The notes under the pieces were generated by a model, which was given only the letters and a program-made list of their open reading frames with translations, was not told where the DNA came from and made no database searches. A stretch of DNA of 64,000 bases. Origin: Didymodactylos carnosus. Its lineage: Eukaryota > Rotifera > Eurotatoria > Philodinida > Philodinidae. This document shows, piece by piece, positions 23,392 through 36,100 of this stretch. The stretch spans positions 1 through 64,000 of the forward strand of contig CAJNOQ010000004.1 in assembly GCA_905250885.1 (NCBI GenBank), read 5' to 3'. A program made the translations under genes and the position numbers. Numbering within the stretch: position 1 is the stretch's first letter; each line of letters opens with the position of its first letter.

Positions 23392-24899
23392 TTTATGCAC
23401 ATCGCTTCTCGCACAAGATATATCTGTGTAGTATGACTGTTGGTACGTTTATGTCTATTCATTGACATTCCTTTACATTATACTTGGTTTTTGTCTGATG
23501 TGATATGCTACTCATTCAGAATAGAAGCAAGGATTCAAACCATACATTTGATTTTGAGGCCCAAAGTTTACTAATCGAAGGTAAAAAAGACTCATTAGGT
23601 AAATAGCAAATTGGTAGTAATCATAACCTAGTTTTGTGTGATTTATAGACGTTGTGTTATAGTCTTTGAAACGAATCGTTTGTGCAAAGGTTTGCCATCT
23701 AAAAAGTAATCTAAAACCATATGCTATTATTCAATTAGGAATGTAATTGATTGTTGGATATATATATACGGTGCTCATATAATTGAACGAAAACACATAG
23801 ATATACAAACATTTGTATAGTGAAGGAAATATCACTGATTTTGAAGCCCAAAAGATGAAATGAAAAAAATTTTAAATTACTTACTAGTTTTCAATTTAGA
23901 TAAAGTTCTCAATGTATACGGCTATGCGCGTATATATTTTATTTCTTTTCTCTCGTGTATAACCAATTATGTGTTTCTTTGTCATAAGAACGAATCATAA
24001 TTTATATTGTATATTTATAAATAACCAACCGAAATACATTAAATGTTTTTATAAAGTAAAACTTATCAAGCTATATAGCAATCAAAATAGAACAATACTT
24101 TTTAGAATGTTAGTATCGGTTTAGTTGCGGATTATCGCGAATTAGGACATTGATTTTTGGGTCAGCCGAAAAAAATAACAAGAATATTGATTCAATTGCG
24201 AGTTTTTACTGTATAGTACTTTATCTGTTAACATTTTTTTAATTAACATCATACTTGAATTAAGTCTCTTCTCATCTCATCCTTAACGAAACTCATATTT
24301 ATAGTCGCCGCATTGAAGTTTGATTAAATAGTTTTGTACAAAATTCTAAGCTTTTAGATTACTGTTACATTTCAGCTTACTGATAATTCTTCTGGATAGT
24401 CTGAGTCCTTCCAACGTCCAGCCTGAAAATGATGTATCAGTCTCTTTATATGCTAATTTATTATGAAACAAAGTTCAAAAATTTCCTAACATTGTTTGAA
24501 TGTTGTCGGTTCCCACCTGAATATTTGAGGCATTTTGTATCACCTCCGAGGCTCGATCTCACAATTTACCACTTGAAAAATGACTTTCTACAGTAAAAAA
24601 AACGTCCCATCTTACTTTTGATTGAGACATTACGCCTCGGACGCCCCACAGGATAGATGTTCCTGGGTTGTTTTTTTATTGTTGTCTTAATAATCTCGTA
24701 TTTACCATATTTCCATTTAATGGTATTGCCTTATAAACTCGTTTAACTCTGTTTATTTGTTTTCTCGTTATTTGAGTATTATCCAGCATAATTAGTCGAG
24801 ACACTTGACTAATAAAATAAAATCGATAATCGACGTATTACACATACGAATCACCAGAAACTTTTATGCAACTGATTTAGTCATTATTTCAGAAATTAT
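23392..24899. other. Gene-free AT-rich interval
   Basis: No exon, RNA gene or clear repeat was recognised in this stretch. Confidence 0.35.
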
Positions 24900-25830
24900 A
24901 AACCGAACTATAATATTTTGTCATATAGAGACGGATGTTCAGGCACCTGTATTTTCATCTCGATATGTAAAAACACGTCTAGGCGACTTTGAACTCAGAC
25001 GCACCTACGTGTTAATTGTTTATTTCGATTAAAATAATTCTGTCCAGATACATTTCTCGATCTTGAATGAACAGGTTTTTTTGAGAGAATAAATGCGTCC
25101 ACATACGCTCTAGACCTTTTGAGTTAATGTGAACAAAAAATGTCAAGTATAGATGGTCTCAAAAGCGTCTTTTTTCGAAAAAGAAAATAAGGTACGCCTA
25201 GGCGCGCATTGCACGGTCGAAATGTCTGCAATTTTTTTTCCTGTTTAGCACGTATAGAAGAGCTTGTTTTTAAAAAATTTTAGTCATTCTTGTCAATGTC
25301 CAGAAGCGTCTTATTTATATCCACCATCCATCCTAATGAGGTTAATTAGTCGACAGAGAGAGATCCTTTTTATGAACTATTAGAAGTAGGAATCATGAAC
25401 CAAGAAAGACCACCTAAAGTCTATTTTTTGTAGATTGAACTACCAGAGTCTTCTAGGAGTCAGGGAAGAGAAAATATCTCAGAAAATTTTGAAAGTTATG
25501 TTTAGTAGGAGAAAGTGAGGATTAATTAATAACAAAAATTCTGTAGTGGAGATGACCCATCATTTGATGCGCCTAGACGCGTTTCAGCGTACAACTTATT
25601 CTTTCACTTCAAAGTTTTCCTCTTCAGACACGTTTTTCGCTGATCGAGATGAAAAAATTTATCTAAACATATAGCCGCCTTTTGTATGTTGAACGGACCA
25701 TTTCGAACCAAAAACGCGTTCGGGCGCCTATTTTCGAAAAATGAAGGAGAAACAGGTCTGACCGTTCGTCTTTATGAGAAATTGTCTAGTGGAAAAGTTC
25801 AATTTGATGGTCATTAATTCGTGATGTGCA
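24900..25830. mobile_element. Diverged palindromic element, about 0.9 kb
   Basis: Several left-hand blocks reappear inverted and in mirrored order on the right. TTTTCATCTCGAT with a following ACGTCT (about 24953-24980) pairs with about 25628-25663. CATATAGAGACG and CACCTGT (about 24918-24955) pair with about 25755-25795. A GGTCGAAATG block at about 25212 pairs with about 25690. Several GCGCCTAG-like G+C-rich motifs stand out from the AT background. It is old and non-coding; the ends are approximate. Confidence 0.5.
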
Positions 25831-26358
25831 TAAGTAATCCATGAATAGTAATTTCACGTTCAATGTGACGCCATCTGTATCTAATACAAGCGTTGTAAAT
25901 TTATTTTCCGTCTGTTTCAAACCTTTTTGTACGACTTTCTTAAGTATGATATCCAACTTTGCCATTTTCGTTACTGGTTACAACATTTTCGCTAAACTTA
26001 TAATTCAAATCTATTGAAAGCATGATGTTATGATGGAAGAGGCTAGAGAGAATTTCAATCGATTCGTGCAAAAAAAAGTAGAGTGGTTAGTTCAATTAAG
26101 ACTTTCAGACAGTTGACTAGCAACAGGTTTATAGTAGATGACGAGAATCTCTTTCCAGGTATCGTCTGAGATGGTCGTCATCGCTGATTCATCTTCGCTC
26201 TTCTCAAATGCTTTTATTTAGTAGTAGAAAAGTGTTTTCATAATATCCTGAAAAATTCTGAGTATTTACATTCGCTTAGGTTCGATTGACTCATTGTCAA
26301 TAAGTGATTCATCAATGAATTCCTGTGATGAGTAAAAGGCACTTTTTTCGCGTTTCTT

Positions 26359-26652
26359 CATACCATCGGAACAAAAAAATAAAGTTGATTTTGAGTTGCT
26401 AAAAAGTGCTTTTTCATATCCAGCACACTCGATAACCCAGAAGAATTTCTAGTTTTGGCGAGGAGTACTTCCAAACGTTTAGAAAAAAGTTTGAAACAAA
26501 ATGTTGCAAAAAAGTTTCCATGGGAAAAAATATTAGTCTGAAATTTTTTCCTAAACTTTTGGAAGTATCCCTCGTCAAAAATAGAAAATCTTCTGGGCTA
26601 TCGAATGTGCTAAATATTCAAAACTAACTTTATTTTTTTTTCCGGTGATATG
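26359..26652. mobile_element. Palindromic MITE, family copy 1
   Basis: The left arm includes AATAAAGTTGATTTTGAGTTG, AAAAGTGCTTTTTCATATCC and AACCCAGAAGAA. The right arm contains inverted versions and ends TTTTTCCGGTGATAT. A close relative is at 31323-31672. The internal GTTTGAAACAAAATG block is shared by both copies. No protein-coding capacity. Confidence 0.8.
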
Positions 26653-29600
26653 ATATCAAAAACTTTAACCAACTATCCTCAAACTTTCATAACAAAGACA
26701 ATTCATAATTTTCTGCATACTCCTGAGGTTCTTCATCAGAGGAGCTCAACAGTCAATTCTCTAGAATTCTGCCGATCAAACATTCAATACAACCGCTCAA
26801 CAGAAGAATAGTATGGAGTGTAGCAGAAAACTATACATGAAAAAGTCTTCGAATCAATAATCTTATATCCATTCCTTTGAACTTTATATGAGTAATTAAT
26901 CCCTTGGCTTCTAGAAAAATGTATGAAGTAACATTTGCGCATAGTTATTGTTGGTATGCCGATAAGTTGGTTATTTGTCTCTCTGGAGCAACTCCTTCAT
27001 ATCTAGGTATTAAACGTTTGATCCCTAAGGACCAAGAAATTTAATGTTGAATTGCATTTTTTCTAAAGGTAAATGTTGTACTGATTGGAAGTTTTCTGAG
27101 AATTAAAGCTCATTTATCCTTAACATGCACATTTTTTCATTAAATTTTCGTAAAGTTACTATATTTAAATAATTATTTTATGTTGCGGTCAAACAATTAT
27201 GAATATTATAAAGAATTAAAATTAATCAAAGAATATAATTATCCGTAGTCAAGATTATGATTAATTCGTATTACCGAGTAGTTCAAATTGACTTTTTGGA
27301 TTAATTTTAGATCAAAAAATTTTTTGATAAAAATCAATAGAAAGAGTTTCTTTTACAATACTATTGACGATCAATTTTTTTCAACAAAAGATGAGTAAGA
27401 AATAGTCATATAATAATGAGCTTCTTCAAAATATGATCGGTTTCACGTCACAGCATTCTGAAAATCATCTAAGTGTCTACATTTTCATTTAGCTTTAGAA
27501 AGCAGCGTTCTCATCGTCTAGTTGGAACAACCATTGAAAGCATTTTTATCCTTAATGTGAGTGTTTTTAGGTGTAAATCGTCAGTGTTTTTCTAATCTAT
27601 ATTCATCAATCAAGTTTTAAATATCAAATTTTGAATTAGACAAAAAGAGAGGAAATATATGCTAGTGGTTTAGAAACGTCGTTGGTCTGATCCTTATGGT
27701 CGTTTCCATTCCTCTATCTTTTTTTATATTTCAAGTACCACTTTTAGAAGACTCGCCTTTATGGGTTTTCAACATTTTTTGTCGCCTGTATGACTATATA
27801 TTCTCATTGATTCATTCTTTCTTTCTCTCGCTCTTTCTCTCTCGTCATCATGGTGTATCATTCCGTCTAATTCGCTTTTGTCTACATGTTGTATATACAT
27901 ACATACGGACAGATATAGGTTTTCAGACTTTTAGCAAACATTTTCCTTCATGTCTATCTTTCGTGTTGCTGCATTCGATTGTAAAAAGGAAAAAGAATAA
28001 GAAACACAACAAACAGTCTTATGAGTTTTCAAAAAAAGAAAGAAAGAAAACTCATTCTCTAATATACGAACACGAATATAGTTCTGCTGTCATCAGCGTT
28101 TGTGTGTATATGCTCTCGTTCTTTCTTCTTCCTTTTTTCTCAAGAATAAAAAAGACAGAAGAGAAAAAAAACGTCCGTATTTGATCATGCGCTCTGTTTC
28201 CCCCATTCCCTTCTTGATGCTCTCTTTCCTTATATTCTCGCACCCCCTTTTGACTTCTCAACTACTTAGATATGTACAACTTTTTAAGTATGAAAGAGAA
28301 GATAATTCTATTCCTGCTTTTATATTGTTATTTTCTCACATAAACAAAAACGTCAATTTTTAAAAAATATATCTCCTACTATAAACGTATGCAATTATCA
28401 CGAACGTGTCTCAATAGGTAAATTATTTGTCGTTTTTATTATCGTTCCAAATCTTCTCACAACCTATAACGTTCCTAACTGTTTATATACACACGCACGC
28501 GTATCATCACCATGTGAAATGCTAAAGTTTTTTGTGTTCTTTCTCTAGAAATAACTGCTGATTCTTTTTCATCATACGTATGCGGAGAATGTTTTGATAA
28601 TATGTATGTAAAAGCGAGAGAAAGAGAGAAAAGAACAAAAAAAAGCGAAAAACATACAGGTAATCTCTTGTCTTATTTTATGTACAAACATCTAATAGAG
28701 AATCAATAATCAATCACTTAGTCAGAATGAAATGAATAATAACGAAAAGAGAGTTCCTTGTTTATCAATCTGATAGCAAAAAATAAAGTTCTTTGTCAAA
28801 TCTGTCATGAACTATTAAGCATTAACTTCTAATATTTTTGTTTTTTCTAAACTAAAATAACTACAAAAAAGAGTATTTTGTCAGAGAAAAACATTACATC
28901 TACTGAATCAACCCTTAGTATGACTTAGTTAGATGTTGTTGAGGAAAAACTGTTCTCTTTAAAATTCCTGTCTCAAAAATAACAAAGAGTCAGAATATTT
29001 TTTGTTCGCTATGATCCATTCCAGCAGAGAAACTAATTAAATGAGGTTTCTTCTTTTTGTATGATAATCTGATGATAGACATCTTTTTTTGACTAATCAT
29101 AGAAAAGAATCTGTCTTCTTTCACCTTTGATTATCTCTTTTGTTTTTAGTATAAAAAACTGAAAGCTGATGAACAAATGAAGAGATATTGAGTTTAACTT
29201 AGACACACTCTATACCAGAATGAGAGGGACGATATTAGTATTAAGTATATCTATGTGTAATGGCGGTAATTTGAACAATCTAAGTTGAAGATTGTCCTAT
29301 AAACATCATCTCGTTGACTGAAGATATCCTTGAAAAATCAAGATGGTGACAAATTCTTTCATCCTATCTCATTAACTGCCAGAATTCTGTTGTGTTTTAT
29401 TAAAAAAGTTTTATGACAAGACATTCGAAAGTACGAAATATGTCTTCCGATGTGTAACTAAGATCATATTACGTGTGAAACAATTGTGTGTGTTAATGCG
29501 ATAGATAACAGAGAAGGCGACGTACATCATCTGTTGTGTCTAACTGAATTGTTTCAAGAATCGACAGACGCGAAAAACAGAAAATTAAAGATGCTAAAAC

Positions 29601-30092
29601 ATATGTACTATGAATCGAATATAGTACTTGATAGTTCAGATATGTCAGTCAGCTTTTCTTTTATGTTTTGCTTTGGGTATATATATATACATATATAAAA
29701 TATATTCTCGTATCTTCACTTAATTGTAATTAGAAGATCGTGCAAATTTATCGTTTAATGTCAGCGAGTAATAATAGTGCCATTTTAATATATGGAAAGA
29801 GTACTTCTGAGAATTAAAGCAAGAAAACACAGACTAACCTAAGTTGTTATTGATGATAAACTCAAATGTATACTACAGTACTATAAAATTGCAGAAATTG
29901 TATTTTACTTGAGTTAGTAAATATAGTATTTCAAATTTTTTATTTATACAAAGTAGCTATACTGCTGTTCATCTGTCTCATTCTATCTTCTTCAATAACA
30001 TTTATCAACGTATCATTTTACTCATACAGAAACAACACCATGTTATTTTAATCTTTTGAATTAACATAAATCTTACATTTTTGTCTTTTTAG
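26653..30092. other. Gene-free interval upstream of SHOC2
   Basis: Includes pyrimidine-rich tracts (about 27810-27845, 28100-28160) and purine-rich tracts (about 28610-28660). A 162-codon open frame lies at 27696-28184, but its composition is low-complexity Phe/Ser/Leu followed by Lys-rich sequence, with no domain similarity. No exon could be supported. Confidence 0.35.
30081..30092 (+). promoter_or_regulatory. Acceptor-like AG 14 nt before the SHOC2 long start codon
   Basis: TTGTCTTTTTAG lies just upstream of the ATG at 30107. This implies an upstream non-coding exon or trans-splicing. Confidence 0.45.
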
Positions 30093-30106
30093 ACGATAAA
30101 CTTTAG

Positions 30107-33100
30107 ATGAATCTTCCGAAGCCAACCAAAGAGAAAGATTCAGCAACAGCAAGTTCATCAGGACAAGTTACATTTGTAAGTATTTCCAGCACCAGTCAGT
30201 TATTCATTCATTTTTTGTATATAATTTTTATCTTTAGGCCGGTATTAAATCAGCAAGCAAAAAAGAAGTGCGAGAACGACGAATCAGAGCAGAAGTGGTA
30301 TGTGCTTTTACAAAAACTTTGATAAGGTATTCTGTTCTCACAGAATAAATGACGTGTAAATAAAGTGCAACTCGACATTCAAAGCATAGATTTTTTTGTA
30401 TATTTTTTATGAAAAATATCTACTGGCGAAAAATAAGTTTTTCAAACAGGAGTGTTCATGTATATAACTAAAATAACTTGAATTAATTTAACTTAGTTCC
30501 ATCATCCTTTTAAATCGGCCATTAGCGCCCCCCAATTGATATAGTACAAATGTACGCCATCTATCGTGTAGCCAATATTTAGTAGTCTACTACTTAGCTG
30601 AATATTAAAATAACAGCTACAATCGTAGTACATCTAAATGTGTTGTGTTCATTAATTAAGTTGTAATTGTATATACAGAGTAAAAAAACAGTCGAAAAAC
30701 GTGTACATGAAGAAAAGCATATAATAATGTAATGTTTACTGAAAAGACATAACTATTAATAGAAAAGCGTGCATGGAAGAGATTGAAACTCAGTGTAAAA
30801 GATAATAAGAAAAAAAGTTGGAAAATAAAGCAGCTTTAAATTAGAACTATTATATTCTTATTCTGACTAAAGTCTTGTTTTTTAGTTGAAATTTATTTTA
30901 ATCAAGTTTCATAGTTCATTATAGACGAGAAGGAAGTCTTTCAAGTTTGGATTCGACTCATATTCAACACTTTTTTGCTTATCACATCCACATTCTATGC
31001 TGAACAAGCAATCAAAATTGAAGCTTATGAAATTGTGCATCTCTTCTTCACACTTATTCTGATTACTTTTACATAGTCTATTTTTAGTGTTTTATCATAT
31101 AAATCTAGGATTCACTGTTTTATTTCTCTAATCTGTACAAAGACATGATACTATGATAGAATTAGAGAAGGATACGGTAAATTTTAGTACTGGTGTTAAT
31201 AGTTCATTATTTTTCATTATTATTTCAGTCCTAATTACTCAGACAGTCAATCAGGTGCATTTTTTTCTTTCAAGAAGATACTCCAATTGAAAGCGAATAC
31301 TCCGTGCAGTAGTTTTAAGGTTCATATCACCGAAACAAAACAAAAATAAAGTTGGTTTTTGAGTTGCTAAAAAGTGCTTTTTCGTATCCAGCACACTTGA
31401 TAACCCAGATTTTCTTCCCAAGATTTTCTATTTTTGACAAAGACTACTTCCAAAAGTTTAGGAAAAATTTTGAAACAAAATGGCGCAAAAAGTCTCTATG
31501 GAAAGATATTTATCCTAAACTTTTCTTTGTTCCTATGTTTCAAATTTTTCCCAAAGTTTTAGAAGTAGTCCTCAAAATAGAAATTCGTCTGGGTTATCGA
31601 GTGTGATGAATACGAAAAAGCACTTTTCAGCAATTCAAAACCAACTTTATTTTTTTTCCGGTGATGTGCTTTCGTGTTATTTTTTTCCTGCTGTTTTAGT
31701 AGAGAACATTTTTGAACAATATCAACCTGATTATGGATTTATTTATTTACTTCTCACTAGACTACTTTGAGAAATAAGCTGATCCAGTTTTGATCAGACT
31801 TTCAATACAATCTGAATTACTTAGTCAGATTTCTTAAACATTTTTTGGATGATTTATATATATTATATAGTATATCAAACTTTCTTCGTACTATTCAAAA
31901 AAGTGGCATTTATTTTGTGTCTGAGATAAGAAGGCAAAAAGTACCCTTGAGACTAGTAACCAAAACGTCTATTTTTGAGTGCAGATGGCTTAGATAAGGA
32001 TCTGGATCCATATAATTCTTATGAAATTATTCGTTTAAAAACTTTTCATTTTTATATCGACAGACATTACGTGTTTTGCTGGAATTTTTTTTTTATTTTC
32101 TTCTTTCATCCGTTTTTATTTACAGTCAATAGTGTTGTTGTTAAATTTGTTTTTTAAAAACTTTATCTTAATTTCCAAAATATCTTATCAAAAGAAATTA
32201 TTTCAAATAAAAGAAAAATCACTATTTTTTTTTCTTTGTGGATGACAAAACAATGGGGATTAATTAAGGAAGTAATTTATTCATAATTAATGTTTGAAAA
32301 GGACCGTTTAGTTGATAGACAAGTAAAATTAATTATTGATAAGTTGTATTAAACAAAGTTTTTTGCACGAATAGCTTAAAACTATTTTTAAGTATAAGAG
32401 AAAACTCAAAAGGAGAAAAAGCAAAACATCTCCTATTATTATTACTTCTGTGTGTGTGTTTGTGTATGTGTGCATTCAAAGAAAAATAAGTATCAAAAAA
32501 CAAAGTGTCATTTTTCCAAAGTCACGTACACACAATACTTTTTTGAGCGCAAAACACACATATGTAACAGACTAAAAATAGAAGCGAAAAAAGTTCAATA
32601 ATAAGATAACGCCATTCTTTATGGAAAAATAAAAAAATATTTTTATACCGACTGCGCGGGAAAAAAATAATATTTTTAGAGTTGAGCGTTATAAGCATAA
32701 GAAGAAAAAAATAATTTTTTGAGTCAAATTTTTTCTGTTACATATCTCATTTGTTCACTAAGTTTACAAAAGAAAAAGATTTTCTTCCTCTTTTTCTTGT
32801 ATTGTGTTCTTGATAATGAACAAGAGACATCCAAAAAAAAAAAAAAAGAACGCACATATACATTCTATAAGTCAGTCAATCGTTTCTTTTGCTCGCTTTT
32901 TTTCTTGATTTAATCAAACGTAAAGTAGATGGATGTTTTGATCAATATACACATTACTGTACTACTAGACGATTAATCTGTATGTAAAATGAGATGAAAG
33001 AAGAAGAAAATATCGAGGATTAGTGGGATAGAGTAAAAAATAAGATTATCTCATCTATGGCACCAACAACATTCTTATTCTCTCTTTTCTCTCTTTTCTT

Positions 33101-36100
33101 GTTTTATGTACTATTTATTTTCAATCATATATATGTTTTTGTTCGTTTTCTTTTTCTTGATAGTTAGTTAATGAAAGATAGCCTATTTTCTGTCTGGTAT
33201 AAAAGTTATTGGAATACAATTTTTCTCTTCATATATCATCTAATTGAAAAGCAACAACAACAGCAACAATACTAATAGCAACAACAAAAATAATAGCATA
33301 GGTCCAAAAAAAAGATTATTGTTTTGTTTTTTGTCTTTTCTCCATAAATGCACCATTTAATCGCGTCTATTATCCTCGTTTGACACATATCGACTAAAGT
33401 TTAAGCTGTTAATCGACAACGACGAAGACGATTATGTTACGTGACATTCATCCATTTAAAGCTCTAACATCAAGAATTGCAGCGAATGCAAAACAGACTG
33501 TAAGTATGAGAACTGTTTGCTCCCTCTTTAAAATACACTGATAGCCAAAAGTATCCCAATCTTTGAATTTCTCGAACTATGATAGTTAGTAAGTTCAAAT
33601 TTTATGTAATGATAAATCTCGCTAAATGCATCTATAAAATTTGAACTTCTGTGACTGAATCGCTCAAAATTTCAGTTTTTTCTATACAATACCAATAACT
33701 CTTTACTCAGGGGAATGAAATACAGTTTTTTTACCACAACATAGCTCATTCACATTAATTCTCTTGCATTTATGACATTCAATGTATTGTGGATTGATAG
33801 ATAGTGAAATACAGCTATTCTATAATGGCTGGTCACTTCTGAAATTCATTTATAAAAACCTGGAATAATTATTTTGACTTTAAAACTCTATCAAATATAC
33901 TCTATAGGGATTATTCATTCAAAAGTTAGTAGTTAACTAGTATGTGGTTGCGAAAATCTGTTGAAGAACTGAGACTCACTCTTTTTACTATATTTTGTGC
34001 GTTTAGTGCCCTTTATTATCATGCTAATTAGGATAATCTATTGTAAAAAAAAGTGCGTGAAACGTTGACAATATGATTTAGTACATATGGTTTCTTTTGG
34101 ACTATTTTATAATTTTAGTAACAAAAAGTGCTTGAATTAGGAGTTACTGATATTTTACTGGAAAAAAATATGAAATCTCGAATGATTCAGTCAGAGAGGC
34201 ATAACGTCAGAGAGGCTAACATGATGGGAACATTTGATGTGGTCTATAGTTATAAAAAATTTTGAATACATTGACTACTATAGTTCGAGAATATTCATCG
34301 GTCATACTTTTGCTCACCACTATATGAACATTTTTTCTGTTTCTTGTTATACTCAGCAATACAGTTATCTTTCTTCCAGTGAAGTGAAATGTTTATCATT
34401 AATTTTTTCGCCTAACCATTAATCAACATACTATTCTCACATCTAACATCGATATAAACCTAAATCTTTTAAAATATTGTTATTATTCTTGGAGAAGAAC
34501 TTCAAGTTTTGCTCAATTTTTACTTGATCCCGTATAATTGTTGTTGATTGTTCTATGATATAACTTATACTATAGTAGACATCGGTTATACCTTTTACAT
34601 CGATCGTCACTATAGATAATGATGGTATACATTATATTATAATGGCTTGTTCTCTATAATTTTCGACATGGTTCTTATAATAAATAAACCGAATCCACAT
34701 GATTAAATTTCTCGTTGAATGTGTCTGCGTGTATCATGTAATTATGTTAAAAGAAAATAATATGCGTGTTATCTATCATTATGTATGAAAGAAATTAACG
34801 GATCAAAATGAAATATAATAACAAAGTACATATATAAATATTTATACTCATTATTTAGAACTCTTGCTGAAATACAAAACTAAATAAAGTCTAATTTTAA
34901 CTAGATATGATTAGAAAAATCGCATATAAGATAATAAACCTAATTTACACTCTAGAATGTCGATTAATGAAAACATTACGATAGAATTTTGTTAATATAT
35001 ATAAAAAAATTTTTGTTACGCAAAAAATTGGATTCTAAATACATATAGAATACCAAATTATATATCTGTTATTTTCTTTTAGGATATCAATCGCGAAATT
35101 CAAAATTGTCGAGATGAACAATCTGAACGATTTGACTTGAGTAAAAGTAGTGTAAGTATCTTTTAACTTTAATTTTTTAAATTTTTATCAAATATAAATA
35201 TATTTAAACTCTATAAATTATATTTAATTCAATTATAGGTTACTGTCTTACCCAATACCATTAAAGATGTAAGAATATCATCATCATGTTCTGATAATAT
35301 CTAAAATGATATTTTCTATCTTTGTTCTAGTTAACACATGTTCGTGAACTCTATTTGTACAGTAATCGAATTCAACAATTACCACCAGAGATTGGCAATC
35401 TTGTCAATTTAAAAGTATTGGCACTCAGTGAAAATTCATTAACTACTTTACCAGATTCGATGGATCGTTTAGTACAACTAAAAGTATTAGATCTAAGACA
35501 TAATAAATTTGCTGACGTACGTTTATTTGATGTTATATTTTGTAATATATGTTCATTATCAATATTTTTTATTTTCTTTCTAGATTCCTGAAGTTATTTA
35601 TCGTATAACAAGTATAACAACACTGTATCTTCGATTTAATAGAATTAAAGAAGTATCAGAACAAATTCGAAATCTTTCCGTATGTTTATTATATGTGATT
35701 TAACGTTTTTGTACAAAAATCGTAAATAACCGAAACGGATAGAAAGACTTTTGTTTACGTTGAAAAGTCTTTGAAAATTTGAAATTTTGAAAAGTATTTT
35801 AAGAAAAAATAAATGAATTTTATATTAAAAAGAAAATCTTTTATCCTTTCTATCTCCTACGCAAAATTTGCGTCTTTATCTCTTATTCTATATTGACTTT
35901 TTTCTTAATTAGAATCTTCAAATGTTGAGCCTACGTGAAAATAAAATCCGTTGTCTTCCACCCACTGTCGGATTACTTGTACAATTATTAACGTTGGATG
36001 TAGCACATAATCATCTTGAACATTTACCAAATGAAATAGGAAATTGTTCAAATTTAACAACATTAGATTTAACTCACAATGAATTAATTGATTTACCAGA

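Noticed and set aside
24805-25032. 75-codon frame
   Set aside because: Overlaps the arm of the diverged palindromic element and has no domain similarity.
27696-28184. 162-codon open frame, the longest in the gene desert
   Set aside because: Low-complexity Phe/Ser/Leu then Lys-rich composition that follows the local T-rich and A-rich tracts; no domain, no splice context, no signal of coding constraint.
31352-31606. 84-codon open frame
   Set aside because: Lies entirely inside a palindromic MITE; no protein similarity.
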